Shown: positions 22,320 through 34,510 of the stretch, one piece after another | Layout of the letters: each line of letters opens with the position of its first letter | How positions within the stretch are numbered: position 1 is the stretch's first letter | Origin: Selaginella moellendorffii | Lineage: Eukaryota; Streptophyta; Lycopodiopsida; Selaginellales; Selaginellaceae | Direction: 5' to 3' | Length of the DNA stretch: 64,000 nucleotides | NCBI RefSeq assembly: GCF_000143415.4 | Contig: NW_003314327.1 | Coordinates: 388,851 to 452,850, forward strand | Position numbers and translations under genes: made by a program | Notes under the pieces: model-generated | Databases searched by the model: none | What the model was told of the DNA's origin: nothing | The model's input: the letters and a program-made list of their open reading frames with translations, nothing else

Positions 22320-25300
22320 ATGGAGGAATCGGGGGAATTTCGCATGGATGTGAGCAGGGAAGTTGCGAGCACTAGCGGCAGGCGATCCAATTCGCTCCAT
22401 TTGCAGCTCGGCGATGTGTTGCATAGCGGCAGCAGCAGCAGCAGTAGCCAGATCGTGCTCGAGGTCACGCTTGACGTTCACAGGGATTCGATCTCGCTCA
22501 AGAGCGTCGCCCCGGCTGGAAATCCCGAAAATATTCTCCGCTTGCATTCGTGGGATAAAATGTTGCATCATGGCAAATCGGAGATGGAGCTCAAGAAGGT
22601 GGGGCGCAATGGGAGCTCCGCGCGGATCTTGCCGCTGAATTTCTCCCCGGATGGCGAGGGCGGCCAGCTCTCGAGATCGATGTCCGGCACGGAGTATGCG
22701 ATCGAGGGCTTGCGCTTCATCGAGAAGACAATTGCCAGCAAGAACGCAAAGTCTCAGTGGGAGGCTGTGGAGCTTAGATTTCACAAGCTCGCCAACGAGG
22801 AGTGTCGGCTTTCACGCTCGGACTTTGGGGAATGCATTGGTAAGCCAACAAGAAAGAGTTTGATGGAAAAGCTGACGATCGTTAACTACTCAGGAATGAG
22901 CGATTCCAAGGAATTTGCGGAGTTGCTGTTTGATGCTCTAGCCCGGCGGAAAGGCCATGACGAGCTGTGGACCGCTTCGAAGGAAGAACTCCGGGACTTT
23001 TGGCTTCAAATCACAGACAAGAGATTTAGCTCTCGATTGCAAACATTTTTTGACTTGTAAGTTGTCCAGTCTTTTCTTTGATTGTTCTAAATTTTATCCA
23101 TAGGTGTGACACGGATCTGGACGGTCGCATATCAGAAAACGAAGTGAAAGAGGTACATATGGAGTTGATTTTACTCCCTCTGCTTTTGCTCGAGCTAAAC
23201 TAAAGGAACAAGCCCCGGATTGCAGATAATTCTACTCAGTGCGTCGGCGAACAAGCTCTCGTTTCTGCAAGAGCAAGCTGAAGAATACGCAGCTCTCATC
23301 ATGGGAGAACTCGATCAGAATAAACAAGGATACATTGAGGTAAGAAGCTTCCTACCACGCAACCTTTCAACGTTCAACTTATTTCAGGTGAAACAACTTG
23401 AACGGTTGATGCGAGAGCCGATCGCACTCGCTGAGGATCCGTCCTATGGGTACGCGTGTGCTCCAACTTTACACTCTCGAAGAAGAAACCGATTGCATTT
23501 ACTCCAGAGAACGATCAAGTACTTCGCTCTGGACAACTGGCAGCGGATATGGGTGCTGTGCGTGTGGTTTCTCGCCATGACCGGTCTTTTCACCTGGAAG
23601 TTCATAGAGTACAAGAACAGAGCCGCTTTTAAGATCATGGGATACTGTGTGTGCACGGCCAAGGGCGCTGCGGAGACTTTGAAACTCAACATGGCATTGG
23701 TCCTGCTGCCAGTTTGCAGGATCACAATCACGTCCTTACGCTCCACTGTTTTCGGATCCATACTACCTTTCAACGACAACATCAACTTTCACAAGGTATG
23801 ACTTCGTTTGTTCCTGTGTTTGTACGCATGCTTACTTACGATGGCCTGTTTTCCAGCTTATTGCTGCAGCGATTTTGTTCGGCGTTTTGCTTCACGGAGG
23901 AACTCATATTGCTTGTGACTTCCCCAAGATGGCCAACGCAAACAGTCGTATATTTCTTGATACTATTGGGCATGGTTTCCACGGCCGGCAACCATCTTTC
24001 CTTGGCATATTGGCTTCGATTGAGGGGATTACGGGGATTATCATGGTGGTCCTGATGTCAATAGCTTTTCTTCTTGCAACGCACTGGTCCCGCAAGAACA
24101 TCGTCAGGCTCCCTTGGCCCCTCCACAGGTTAACAGGATTCAACGCATTTTGGTACTCGCATCATCTTTTTATTTTGGTCTACGCCTTGCTGATCATACA
24201 CTCGGTGTTTCTCTTCCTGACCCCAGACTGGCTGCAAAAGACGGTACCTACATTATGATCTGATTGACTTCTGATATTTTTTGTACTGCAGACGTGGATA
24301 TATCTATCCTGTCCATTGCTGCTGTACGTTGGCGAGAGGTTCCTGCGCGTTTTAAGATCGAGGCAGCATCGAGTCAACATAGTAAAGGTAACTTTCCGCA
24401 GCAAATTGTCTCTCGCGCTGAAACTTTGTTTCACAGGCAGCAATTCATCCTGGCAACGTTCTTGCCTTGGACATGACGAAACCTCCAGGCTTCAAGTATC
24501 GGAGTGGCATGTACATGTTTCTGCAGTGTCCAGCGATCTCGCCATTCGAGTGGTAAAAATCTTTGTGACCCTAGCAAGCAGATTGAAACACTTTTTCTTC
24601 TTCTTTTGTATGGCCAGGCATCCCTTCTCGATCACGTCTGCGCCCGACGACGAGTTTTTAAATGTGCACATACGGACAGTGGGGGACTGGACCAAGGAAA
24701 TGAGGAAAATGTTTGCAAAGGTTTGTTTGCTTCCCCTTCAATGCCTGTCCTGATCCACAGTTGTGCGTAGGCAGTTGACACTAGCTCTTCCATCGACGAT
24801 TCACGGTCAGTGATTCCAACAACCAAACGTTTCCGTTAGTCCGCGGCTGGCTGGCTTACATCTCCTGACAGGTTTCCAAAGCTCTACATTGATGGACCTT
24901 ATGGCGCTCCTGCTCAGGACTACCGGAAGTATGACGTGATGCTCCTCGTTGGCTTGGGAATCGGAGCTACACCTTTTATCAGCATCTTAAAGGACATGCT
25001 CAACAACATCAAATCCACGGAGCAACAGTCGGTAAGCTTCTCTCTTTTGTTTTCTAGTTCTTTTCTTAGCACAAGTTGTGTTGCTTGCTTGCTCGCAGGA
25101 CATAGACTTTAGCAAGCCGTTTGATAGCCCGAGAAGAAAGAGCCGCAAGTCTCGTGGCCCAACAAACGCCTACTTCTACTGGGTCACCAGAGAGCAAGGC
25201 TCGTTCGAGTGGTTCAAAGGCGTCATGAATGAGGTGGCCGAAATAGATCACAAGGTCAGCCACTCGTCACCAATCTTAAGTCAGCCCCGCAACCACGATA

Positions 25301-25810
25301 GAAGCTCTTGGTTGATTGCAATGCTCAAAAGAAAAGATTTATTGCTGACGTATAAAGTTTTTGCTTCCGCAGGCAGTAATTGAGATGCACAACTACCTCA
25401 CAAGCGTGTACGAGGAAGGTGACGCGCGCTCGGCTCTCATTGCAATGGTACAAGCTCTACACCACACCAAAAACGGCGTGGATATCGTCTCGGGCACCCG
25501 GGTAAAAAACTTTCATCCCCAGAGCTTTCGCTAAGATCTTCTTTTCTTCTTCTTTGTGCCCAGGCACGCACTCACTTCGCAAGGCCAAACTGGGACAAGG
25601 TGTTTGCACGTCTCACTGCTACACACGACAATTCAAGGATAGGTAAGAAGAAGAGAAGAAAATGATGAGAGCAAACTCCACTTACTTTGGTTGTTGTTAG
25701 GAGTGTTCTACTGCGGGCCTTCGCAAGTCGCCAAAGAGTTAGATGTGCTGTCCCGGAAGTATTCCCAAGAGTCCAACACCAAATTTATATTCCATAAGGA
25801 GAACTTTTAG
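22320..25810 (+). CDS. RBOH: Respiratory burst oxidase homolog (RBOH), plant NADPH oxidase
   Basis: Fifteen exons: 22320-22839, 22894-23056, 23104-23152, 23226-23339, 23388-23795, 23857-24243, 24292-24387, 24437-24552, 24618-24720, 24771-24805, 24872-25031, 25099-25254, 25373-25501, 25564-25642 and 25701-25810. They total 2625 bases (874 residues). An N-terminal cytosolic region carries a canonical EF-hand loop, [12 protein letters not shown], and a second, weaker loop, [12 protein letters not shown], whose last position is not acidic. Six membrane helices follow with haem-ligand-region motifs ([13 protein letters not shown] and [19 protein letters not shown]). FAD-binding HPFSITSAP and NADPH-binding [23 protein letters not shown] and VFYCGPS come next, and the protein ends KFIFHKENF as usual. 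It transfers electrons from NADPH to apoplastic oxygen to make superoxide, gated by calcium and phosphorylation. Confidence 0.96.
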
Positions 25811-26325
25811 GCCGCGCGAAAAGAGCAGTGGAAAAAGAGGAAGAACCTCTCTTTCTCTTAGCTGCAACAGTGGGAGCCTTTTATGCAAGAGCACGACGCT
25901 CTACCTCATCCCAGTAGACGTTTGGTGGCCATTGTCAGCGGGCCTGGACCACGTCACCACTGGATATATTATGTATAGCTATCGCAACACGAAAATAAAT
26001 TACAAATCCACATTGTACCTGCCATGTCGGTGCTCCAAAATCTTTCCAAAGGTTTGGCTGGCCACCAAAATCTATCGTCATCCACCGCAAGAAGAATCCA
26101 TGGCTATGTTATGCTAAAACAACCAGCAATATAAAATTGTGAGCATCTCAGCTCTTGATAACAATACTTATTGTGGTGCGAGGATCGCTTTAATGCTGCA
26201 GTTTGTTGGTTGGAAAGAAAACCTAAACCCCGCCGATGGTTGATTCTATCGTCCATGCCAACTTGCTTGAACAACCCCGCTCTGTTGCTTCCGTTGTGGG
26301 GAGCTGTCAAGATGGACGCACTCTC
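25811..26325. other. RBOH 3' flank
   Basis: No coding sequence seen. The stretch separates the end of RBOH from the convergent minus-strand pseudogene that ends at 26,326. Confidence 0.4.
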
Positions 26326-28050
26326 TCACTGACGATCCACTTCAACCATTTGGATGTCATTAGGCGAGAGTAGCACGCCTGGAGTTTGTTCGTCCAGGCT
26401 GTCCGGGAACAAACTCGTAGATATACCACCTCCAAGCGACGAGTTCCCGTTTAACAGCAGGCTTTGCCCGTGCGCGAACGTCCCATCCACAGCTCCCAAT
26501 GAATCGGCCTAGCAGGAGGTACACGAACAAAGTTTAATGCAAAAACAAGTTTTCCACTGCAATGAAGAATCGCTCACCCAATACAGGTCCAAAGCCGATG
26601 AGCGGAGCACGTCCGCGTTTGACGATGAGCGGAGCAAATCAGAGCTGGATGTGCCTTGTGACGTCCCGAGTAGCGAACAAGCGGCGGACATAAAACGCTG
26701 GAGTAAATAAAACACAGAGAGACGCTGGAAGCATGCATACCCGAGCACGACCCAAATGTGCTCCTTCGTTTTGAAAGAAAACGCATCGCATGTTTCTTCG
26801 CCTCCCCACACCGAAGGCGTTAGAGAATATCGATCGGCGTCGTGCTTGGAGGCGTCATTCAATACAATGAAGCGATCAACTGAAGAAGCTCCCAGTAAAT
26901 CCTGCAAAAGCCCGCAAGATTTGGAATAAAGATGTACGTCGAACTGTTAGCTTACCTCATCTCGCCAAAGCCGCTGGCCAAAGCCGTCCGTACTTGAGAA
27001 TTGTAGTTGGTCATACAACCAACTACAGCCAGGTACTTGAGAATCCAGTTGAGAATGATCTTCGTGTCTCTCGATAGCTCCGCACCAGATTTTGAGCTCT
27101 TTCCACAAACATTTTGGCACCAGCCAAACCTGTCCAGCATAGCATGGTGGCAGTGAAGTTAGCAACTCCAAACGAAAGAACACGAAAGAATAAACAAGCA
27201 TTACCTCAAGCGAAATACTTGACGTCTTCCTACGGTATCGTAAACGTCTGCAGCGCACATCACATCTTTTGAGTTCCAGCTTGTAGAGGAATGCTCGAAT
27301 GAAAGGATAGAGACGAATGTCTCCAGTAGCCACAGAGCAGCGACCCAATTTCTGAGACAAGTGCTGTAGAACAGAGCTTATGCTTTTTGAGGCCTTTAGC
27401 GTCAGCTCAAGGTGCGGATGTTTTAGTCTTGTCGTCAATTGGAAAAAGGTGCTGCTAAACCGAGCGTCTGCTTTTCAAAAACAGACTTGCCAAAATTCCA
27501 GTCATTTTTGCTTGTCCATATTATATTCTTCCAGTTCTCCACCTCCAATGATCGATTTCGCTCGGATTCAGGAACCGTTTTGGGGCTATCTGCAGACATT
27601 TTAACACACACACACACACGCAAAACTGCAAAAAATAACAGACCTTCAAGTTGAGGCACTAGTACTAGAGTTCGTATCTACGATATTTTCTTGACGTCAC
27701 CAGTAGCAATACTGGCAGGTTTGTCCGTGCTTGCTTTAACCTTCTTTTCATCTTTCTTCCGATCCTTCAGACGATGTTGCTCCTAAATTAGACATAAAAA
27801 TGCATCAGGAGAGTCCACAGTAATGAGCATACATACCAAAGCAGTCGTAAATGTCGAGGCTTCAAAATGGAGCTTAAAAGACGAACACTTGAACTTTTCC
27901 AGAGCGACCACCTGAAACAAAAGATTTAAATGTCTAAGACAAATGAGATCCACCTCACCAGCATAACATCGCTGAATGTACATCTTTGGAGTCCCTCGCA
28001 TCGAACTTGTTCATGCGCTTAATCAAGCGGTAGTAGTAATGGCGGACCTC
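26326..28050 (-). pseudogene. TSL-kinase-interacting protein 1 (TKI1)-like gene, 5'-truncated and frameshifted
   Basis: Exon-like blocks on the minus strand, N to C: 27,959-28,050 (SANT-type VRHYYYRLIKRMNK), 27,837-27,911 (LEKFKCSSFKLHF), 27,667-27,782 (EQHRLKDRKKDEKK), 27,205-27,454 (LFPIDD, KHPHLELTLKASKSISSVL and ATGDIRLYPF, then VFRL), 26,956-27,129 (RFGWC), 26,741-26,901 (DLLGASSVDRF), 26,578-26,697 and 26,326-26,508 (ADSLGAVDGTFAHG to stop). The order and the HPHLELTL...SSVL block match plant TKI1. The sequence changes frame near 27,421 and 27,295, inside the 26,956-27,129 block, and several times within the 74-base block at 27,837. The N-terminal half of the SANT domain is absent: the next sequence upstream belongs to a different gene. 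It is therefore a pseudogene. Confidence 0.75.
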
Positions 28051-28139
28051 CAGGCTACGCACCAATTAAAACAGGATCTTTAGAACAAGACAACTAAACC
28101 TTTAAAACATCGATTGGCTACCGTAAGGGAATCTAATCC

Positions 28140-29600
28140 TTCCCTCACACCTTCACGGCTGTTGTACCCTTCGAGTATGGTATGGACTAGCAGGTTTTCA
28201 ACCTGGAAAACAATAAATTATTCACAAAAGCCACCACTAGCTTGTCCTGTTACTGGGTAGTCTTTAAGTAGCCATATCCTCCATGAAGTTGTAATGCATC
28301 GTTTAAAATGTTAGGAGCAAACATGTTTAGCGCCAACAACAACCTTTTCGCCATTGCAGCTTTTCAGCAGTGGCATTTGATACCATCAACCATGAGATCC
28401 GCTGATGATACAAGCACCTAGAATATTCTGAAAATAGGTTGGCACAAGTTTCGAGAGTTCAATGCTAAAGAACGATGTGGCTTTAAAAAAAAACAAGCAC
28501 TGTTTAACCATAGGATGCATTAGGATATTCAGTTACTTGTTTGGGAGTAGACGTGAACAGTATCGAGGCTGTCCAACACTAATATAAGATGAAACAAGTT
28601 ATGATAGCAAAACAAAACAGTCGTCAAACCCGACCTCCATCAAGGCTGATGCCAAATCCTTGTCCCCGATGCCCAAGCATATTGGCAGGAGGTACATGCA
28701 TCTCTTCCATGACAGCCAATCAAAACGAGTATCCAACAAGCTTTAAAAGAAGTGGTAAGTTGATCGAGACATCCCCTTTCAGCGATCTTGTTCAAGCCAT
28801 CACCAGGTATAAGTCCTTAGCACTTCCTCCGCTGATGAAAGCCTGAAAGATGAGAGACAATTCTGGGTCTTGGAGTCGTACTAGACCTTTGATCCATTGA
28901 GAATGTAGTCAGACCGTGCTGCTGTGTGAGTTCGAGAAAAGTGTCAACACTTGAAAGTTGAAAGAAGTAATTTTTTGCCTGTAAGGATGCAGCAACTCCC
29001 CAAGTTTTGGAAGCCAGTGATCGTTCCCAAACCTACACACCACAGAGTTAGAAAAAAGCAAGGAACGAAACTGGAAAGACTACGAAGATATCCTGCAGAG
29101 CAGCACTTCGGTTGAAAAATTGCTTCACTCACCAACGATGGAAGAATACAATCGCCTCAACACCAAAGATGTGGCTATTGCCTAACACACAAAGCTTCCT
29201 GGACGCAATAAACAACAACGCCAGCTAGTTCATCCCCCAAAATATTTTTCAATCTAAGTGATTAGATTTTTTAAGCCTTAGTTGCATTAAAACTTGATTA
29301 AGACTTGAAGAACAACTGCATGAAAATTCTTTGAGAACGTTTTCTTTTCCGAGAGAAAGAAAGAAAATCACTTACCGAAATCTCAGTTGACGTCGATCCA
29401 CCAATGGATCGATTTAATCGCACCCGCAATCACTCACCCTTGCACGTAATGAACTCCCAGAACTCCAGTTCCTCCACATATCCTTCGCATATCCCCCTGT
29501 CCCAGATCGATGGAATCCAACGGAAAAGACGTTGGAGAGGCATAGCCGCGTTTGATGAAGCATCCCTGCGGAAAACACAAACAAAAAAGCGGTCAATCGA
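28140..29600 (-). pseudogene. Acyl-CoA dehydrogenase pseudogene, isobutyryl-CoA dehydrogenase (ACAD8)-like
   Basis: Minus-strand fragments in correct order match the mitochondrial acyl-CoA dehydrogenase fold: about 28,887-28,920 (ARSDYILNGSK), 28,797-28,845 (FISGGSAKDLYLVMA), 28,628-28,710 (HVPPANMLGHRGQGF, then LDGGRV), 28,255-28,320 (ALQLHGGYGYLKDYPV) and 28,150-28,205 (VHTILEGYN, where a complete enzyme has ILEGTNEVMR). The GGYGYLKDY and FISG patterns fit isobutyryl-CoA dehydrogenase best among the family. The connecting sequence is out of frame or missing and the VGWNSQ region is scrambled. Sequence to about 29,600 may hold the eroded N-terminal part. Parent enzymes act in valine breakdown. 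Confidence 0.7.
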
Positions 29601-29639
29601 GCTCAAAGATGTGGTACCTCACTGAGAAAAAAGAGACGA

Positions 29640-32600
29640 GAGGTGCCATGCAGTCCTTTTTAAAGCGTTGTTTTAGCTCTCTGGTACATAACATGCCAAG
29701 CTTGCGAGCCTCTGAATCCTTTCTCTGTCTGCGTGGATTCTCGACGACAGCAGCTGCGCAAAGAAAATGCCACTGGAGGAAAGACATGTATGACACGAAA
29801 TAATTCAATAGATAAATTTGAACAAATAGCATGGAGCACTGGAAAAGGAAAACATGGATAGTCTGATACGACAGTATAAACCCCACCTAGTTTTCAAAAT
29901 AGTTGTGGCTCAAGCTGCAACAGGAGAATCCAGTGCAGTTGGTCCTGCATCTTTTCTTCAGAACCATTTAATCTTTCGACCAGGTATTAAACAACCCTCA
30001 GTCGACGCTTTTCTTTTTCTTTTCTTTCTCTCGTCGCAGCAAGATATATTCTTCTAAGTATTGCAAGTACGAAAATCAGAGCCGTCTACGAAAATCGCTT
30101 ACGTACCCCGTTGTATAAGAAATTACTGCGTTTGGACTTTAACGATTCAGGAAGAGCTGCAAACGAGCTTGAGAAAACAAAAGTAAAAAAAATCTAAGGA
30201 TGCTCTTGTGGTCATAACTTGTACTTGATCTGCTGGTGGAGTGGGAGAAAGAGCAAGGCTAGACGCTTTGGCCATTTGCTTGGTTCTTGGAGCTGCTCAC
30301 AAAAGATTGCCAAGACTTACATGTCGAACAAATGCTGGACGGCAGCTTGCATGCCATAAGTGTCACTAGAATAGAATCCTTGATATTTGTTTCTACCTTT
30401 CTGTCTAATTCCTGGGCAGCTATTGCCTGGGCATGAGTTGCTATTGCAAGCTGCTACTTCTATGCCTCTTCCTCATAAGTTTTGATCAGGCTAGAGAATC
30501 TCATGGTAATTTCCAGATGAAGATGATGCCAAGGTAGAAAATGCTGCCTCTGGATAAGCTGTTGTCAAGGAGAATGCAGCTTCAGGTGGAGATGCCAATA
30601 ACATGCTGTATCATGAGTGTTCAAGCAGCATTTGTCACACCAGCGTGGACAACAAAGAGGACATGTCTCAACTAAGAGTCTTATAGCTCGAATCTCCTCA
30701 ACCACTTTGAGCTGTTGCTCCTATTCCTGTTAGAGAAGCACTTTGTCTTCCTTGAATTCAGCTAATGCTGATTCTATGGCTGAAGCCATTTGCTCGGCTG
30801 CTAGCTAGATGCGAGGCTGGGCTGTGACAATGCAATTGGCAGAAAATGATGCTCTGCCAGAGGGCCTTGGATGAGCTCTTTAGTGAAGAAGCCCTAAGCT
30901 CTAGAAACAAGCTCGGTGGCATCTTGGCATTTTTGGTGTCATCTCTTTGCCACCTTTTGTTGCAACTTAGGCTTGAGGCCTTGGATGTAAGTTGAGACAT
31001 CAGTAGCCTTCTTCTGTGTAGCCTTGCAATCTAGGTAGAGCTTCCAAAAGGCCTTCAATCAAATGGTGTAATCGAAGATTAATTCATTTGCACTTTATTG
31101 GAACTAGAAAAGATATTGCACAAGCTGCTGCAATGGGATCTTATAAGAGAACGTGCTTTAGAAGGATGTAAGTAGTGCCTTAAAGTCTTGTTTCTCTTCT
31201 AGCTCTAACATAAGCACCTAACATCATGCTTGGCCATGCATAGACTGCGAGAAGGCTTCACACTTCATGGCATTGTCAGTCATGTGATTGCTAGAGCAAT
31301 ACAATGAGAACATCATAATATGATCATTCACTAATATCCCCAGGCCTGGCTCAAAGCAGCTCCATCCCTCCTTGCAAAATGAGCACAGCTAATGCTAGAA
31401 GTGGAGGGGGTGTGGGTTCTTGTGCTAGTGGGATAGGAACTTGATGAACTCTTTCTGGTTGCTAGGGAAAGGATCACCTCTAGCTAAGTTGAAATGAGTC
31501 ATTCGACTCAAATCCCTTGTCTTAACATCTGTGTCAAAGCTAGAAGACTTGCTTGCCAGAAGTGATGTGTGATAATCAACTTCTTGGTGAAACTAAGAAA
31601 ACTTTCCACATTACTAAAGAATAGTATGAAATCCAATGATAATGCCTTTGTGAAAATGCCAAGTCAAAACTAGCATGAAGAACTTCTAAATGTTTAGTCA
31701 TGAAATGAATAGGAAGAACTGCTGTTGGGATTTAGATGAAGAACTCTTACTGTAGACATTGAATTGGCCCTTGACTCTCAACTCTCACAGAAGGAAAATT
31801 GATTAAAAATATCTCTCCAACTATGTGGAAATGCCATTCAACTTGGTTTGACACACAAGACAAAGAGAAAAAACTTCTATGTATGAAAATCATACATACA
31901 TGAATTTGTATGTATGTTCATGTATGTATATATGTATGTATGTATAAAATTCATACATATGTGAATTTGTATGTATGTTCAAAACTAACCCATTTAACCA
32001 AATGGGCTAATTTTGAACTCAAAAGAAAGCTAAGACAAAATTATCCATATCTACACAAAGAAAAGCTGAAAAAGCCTTGCACTTTGCCCTCAAAACCATA
32101 AAAAACACTCACTCACAACAAAGGGTGATATGAAATGCTTCTTTCTCGCTCAAATCAAAACCAAATCAAACTTGCCATAATTTAGTGGAAATTAAAGATA
32201 ATATCTAATATCAAGATTTTTGGACTCCAAGAATGTGAATAGAAAATGCGACAAGGAAGAATAAGAATTCTCTCAAACAAATCTATGATCAAAGATCACT
32301 CCAACCATGACAAAACCTACAAAAGTGAGAGAAAATGAGGCTAAATTCTCACCATATTTGCTAAAAGAAGAGCGTGATGGAGTTTTTTTTGTCACCATTC
32401 ATCTCTCTCATGATTCCTCCAATTTCCATGAACTTAGTGTGCACTAGGCTTAGACCTGATTGCCCAAGAAGTCAGAATGCAAGAAAGGTTGTTGCATTAT
32501 ACACACCAATATTTACTCTTTCCTCACAACAAAATAGGGTAGTGAGTGTGAAGAGCTTACATATCACACCTCTGTGCACATCTTTGGCACACCATTGAAA

Positions 32601-33041
32601 AGCCCTGGTCCAGATCTATGTGCCCATGCTCTCAAATTCAAAGAAAGATCCCTAACATAGTCGTGATTCACACACAGTGAAAACTGACTAAGAACACAAA
32701 TGAACTAAATTTTATGTGAAGGCCAGGACATATCATGCTCCTAATAGACCATTAAGGATTGCAGAAAACCAATCTAAAGCAAGAATCAATGAGAACAAGA
32801 TAAAAACTAAGCCATGAACCAAGATCCTGGGGTTAGGAATCCCCTTAATCCTTAGTGGAGTTGCAACTTTTTAGGGCTCTAGCCTCAACCCTCTCTCACA
32901 CTCACTCTCGTATATTTGTATAAATGAAAATCCCCCTTTCTCTCATGCTCAAGCATGCTTTTTATTGAAGGAGAAGGAATATTTAGAGGATTAGAATATT
33001 CCTTGTATCTAACTATTGTCTGATGGATTTGTTAGGATAGA
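29640..33041. other. Low-complexity, AT-rich stretch without a supportable gene
   Basis: Short open frames on both strands show no consistent protein. Sequence becomes AT-rich toward 33 kb. A hairpin-forming ATAC/GTAT repeat lies near 31.9 kb, and sequence near 32,830-33,000 has the look of a worn repeat boundary. Probably old mobile DNA, but I cannot name a family. Confidence 0.4.
31880..31985. repeat. ATAC/GTAT microsatellite with direct and inverted repeats
   Basis: Two near-identical copies of a unit of CATACATACATGAATTTGTA type lie about 60 bases apart, linked by TATG runs. CATACATAC pairs with GTATGTATG within each unit, so each can fold into a hairpin. Confidence 0.8.
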
Positions 33042-33046
33042 GGAAG
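33042..33046. repeat. Target-site duplication GGAAG of Copia A, left copy
   Basis: Identical to 43,418-43,422 on the far side of the element. Copia-type integrases typically make 5-base duplications. Confidence 0.75.
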
Positions 33047-33119
33047 TCAAGATCAAGCACACTGCACTTGTAGACAGAACAAGAAGCCCTAATGTATATG
33101 TGGCAAGTGTCTTGTAACA
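33047..33119 (-). repeat. 3' LTR of Copia A
   Basis: Aligns with the 86 bp LTR of Copia B and with 43,352-43,417. It follows GGAAG (33,042-33,046), the same five bases that follow the opposite LTR. Confidence 0.8.
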
Positions 33120-33267
33120 CTCACCCCCATACCAAAGCCATAGACCAAACCAAATTTATTATATAGGAGCTGAAATTGATGTGGTCCCAATGGCTTGGTG
33201 AGAAGGTCAACTAGCATGTCCTTTATCTCGAGGTGTTAGACTGCTAGGGTGTAGTGAAATTAGATTT

Positions 33268-34510
33268 TAATTATAGCACTTGCTTAATGAGAAAGCCCTT
33301 AATGGCTATTTTATCCCTATTTAGTGACCATGTAAACAACTTTAACTACTTATTTATAGTAGTCTATGTAAACCTTACCTATGGGTTTGGTTTCTTTGCT
33401 CATGAGGGTTAGGGCCTCTAGCTTCTCTCTCTATATCACCTATAGGTAGGGGTATATCACTTTTTTGTGAGCTGGGTGACATTCAGAGTAGCAAGGGTGG
33501 TTAACTCTATTAATTATTTCCTTGTCGGTGATGGCTAGAAGGTGTTTAAGTTGTAGTGCAATTGTGTTAGATAGAGAGGTTGCCTCTTAACTCATTTAAA
33601 TTTGTGCATTTCTCATAAAGTGTGAATATTATAAACTTTTTCTAGAATTATTTCTTTGGCGGTGATCTAGACTAGAGTATACATTAACAAGGACGTCAAT
33701 CTTCCCTAAGGGGGGAGAGTGTTGCAAATATAGCTATGGGTATCCATATAATGCATTTTATTTTTCTCCTTTAGTGACTATTTTATCCCCATTTATTCTC
33801 TAAAGATTCATAGTGACAAATATCCAAATCTTATCCCATAATCATATATGTTACACTCCCCCCCCCCGCCCTTCTGAAATGTTAATATCCTCATTGATTA
33901 TTGAATAATGACCCTTATTAAGCCAAGGGGAACCAACAAATCTATTTTTACACTAGATTTACTAATCCTTTTATAGTGTAGGCTAGTTATTTTATGTGAG
34001 GCAACTAGTTATTCACCCGTACTACAGTCCCATATTAAATACCTTCATTTGTGGATACTCCACAAACAGAAGGATGTACATATGGATGCTTAATATATAT
34101 GATTTCAAATTTAAGGGTAGGAATATATCTAGTATCTACAGATGAAGGATGTATATATTGATGCCCAATATGTATGATTTCAAATTTAAGGGTAGGAATA
34201 TACTTTACTCCGCAATAAATATGGATACCCAATATGTATGATTTTAAATTTAGGGATAGGAATATATCTTATTCAAGGGTATATTATATTTTAAGTAGCC
34301 ACTAATCAATGGGAATCAAACCCATGCTCTTTTCTCTGATACCACATGTAATATATTCTATCTCTCTCCCCTTAAGCCAACTAGAAAAGAGGTAATTGTT
34401 TGATAAAAAAGCTCTTAGTGATTATTTTATCCCCATTTATCCTCCAAAGTTCTAAAGATGTATAATAACAATATATTTAAATCTCATCTCATGATTATAT
34501 ACACTACATC
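33268..34510 (-). mobile_element. Small non-coding LTR-like (TRIM-like) insertion inside Copia A
   Basis: Copia A homology breaks after about 33,266 and resumes at 34,511 (AATGTGCTTC). Inside, the minus strand shows TGGTATCAGAG (34,334-34,344), the usual initiator-tRNA-Met primer site. It is preceded by an LTR-like segment (34,345-34,508). A related segment lies to the left of 33,855, with a purine tract (poly-C on plus, 33,856-33,870) next to it. A third related piece is near 33,280-33,350. No protein is encoded. The arrangement fits a non-autonomous LTR element, but the left boundary and target duplication are unclear. Confidence 0.55.
34068..34275. repeat. Three imperfect tandem repeats of about 70 bp
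   Basis: Three successive units share the core ATGATTTCAAATTTAAGGGT followed by AGGAATATA (with A/T changes in unit 3). They lie within the TRIM-like insertion. Confidence 0.85.

Noticed and set aside
31880-31985. CRISPR-like array
   Set aside because: Only two imperfect repeats made of ATAC/GTAT microsatellite; no spacers.
34068-34275. CRISPR-like or satellite array
   Set aside because: Three adjacent 70-bp units without spacers, confined to one insertion.
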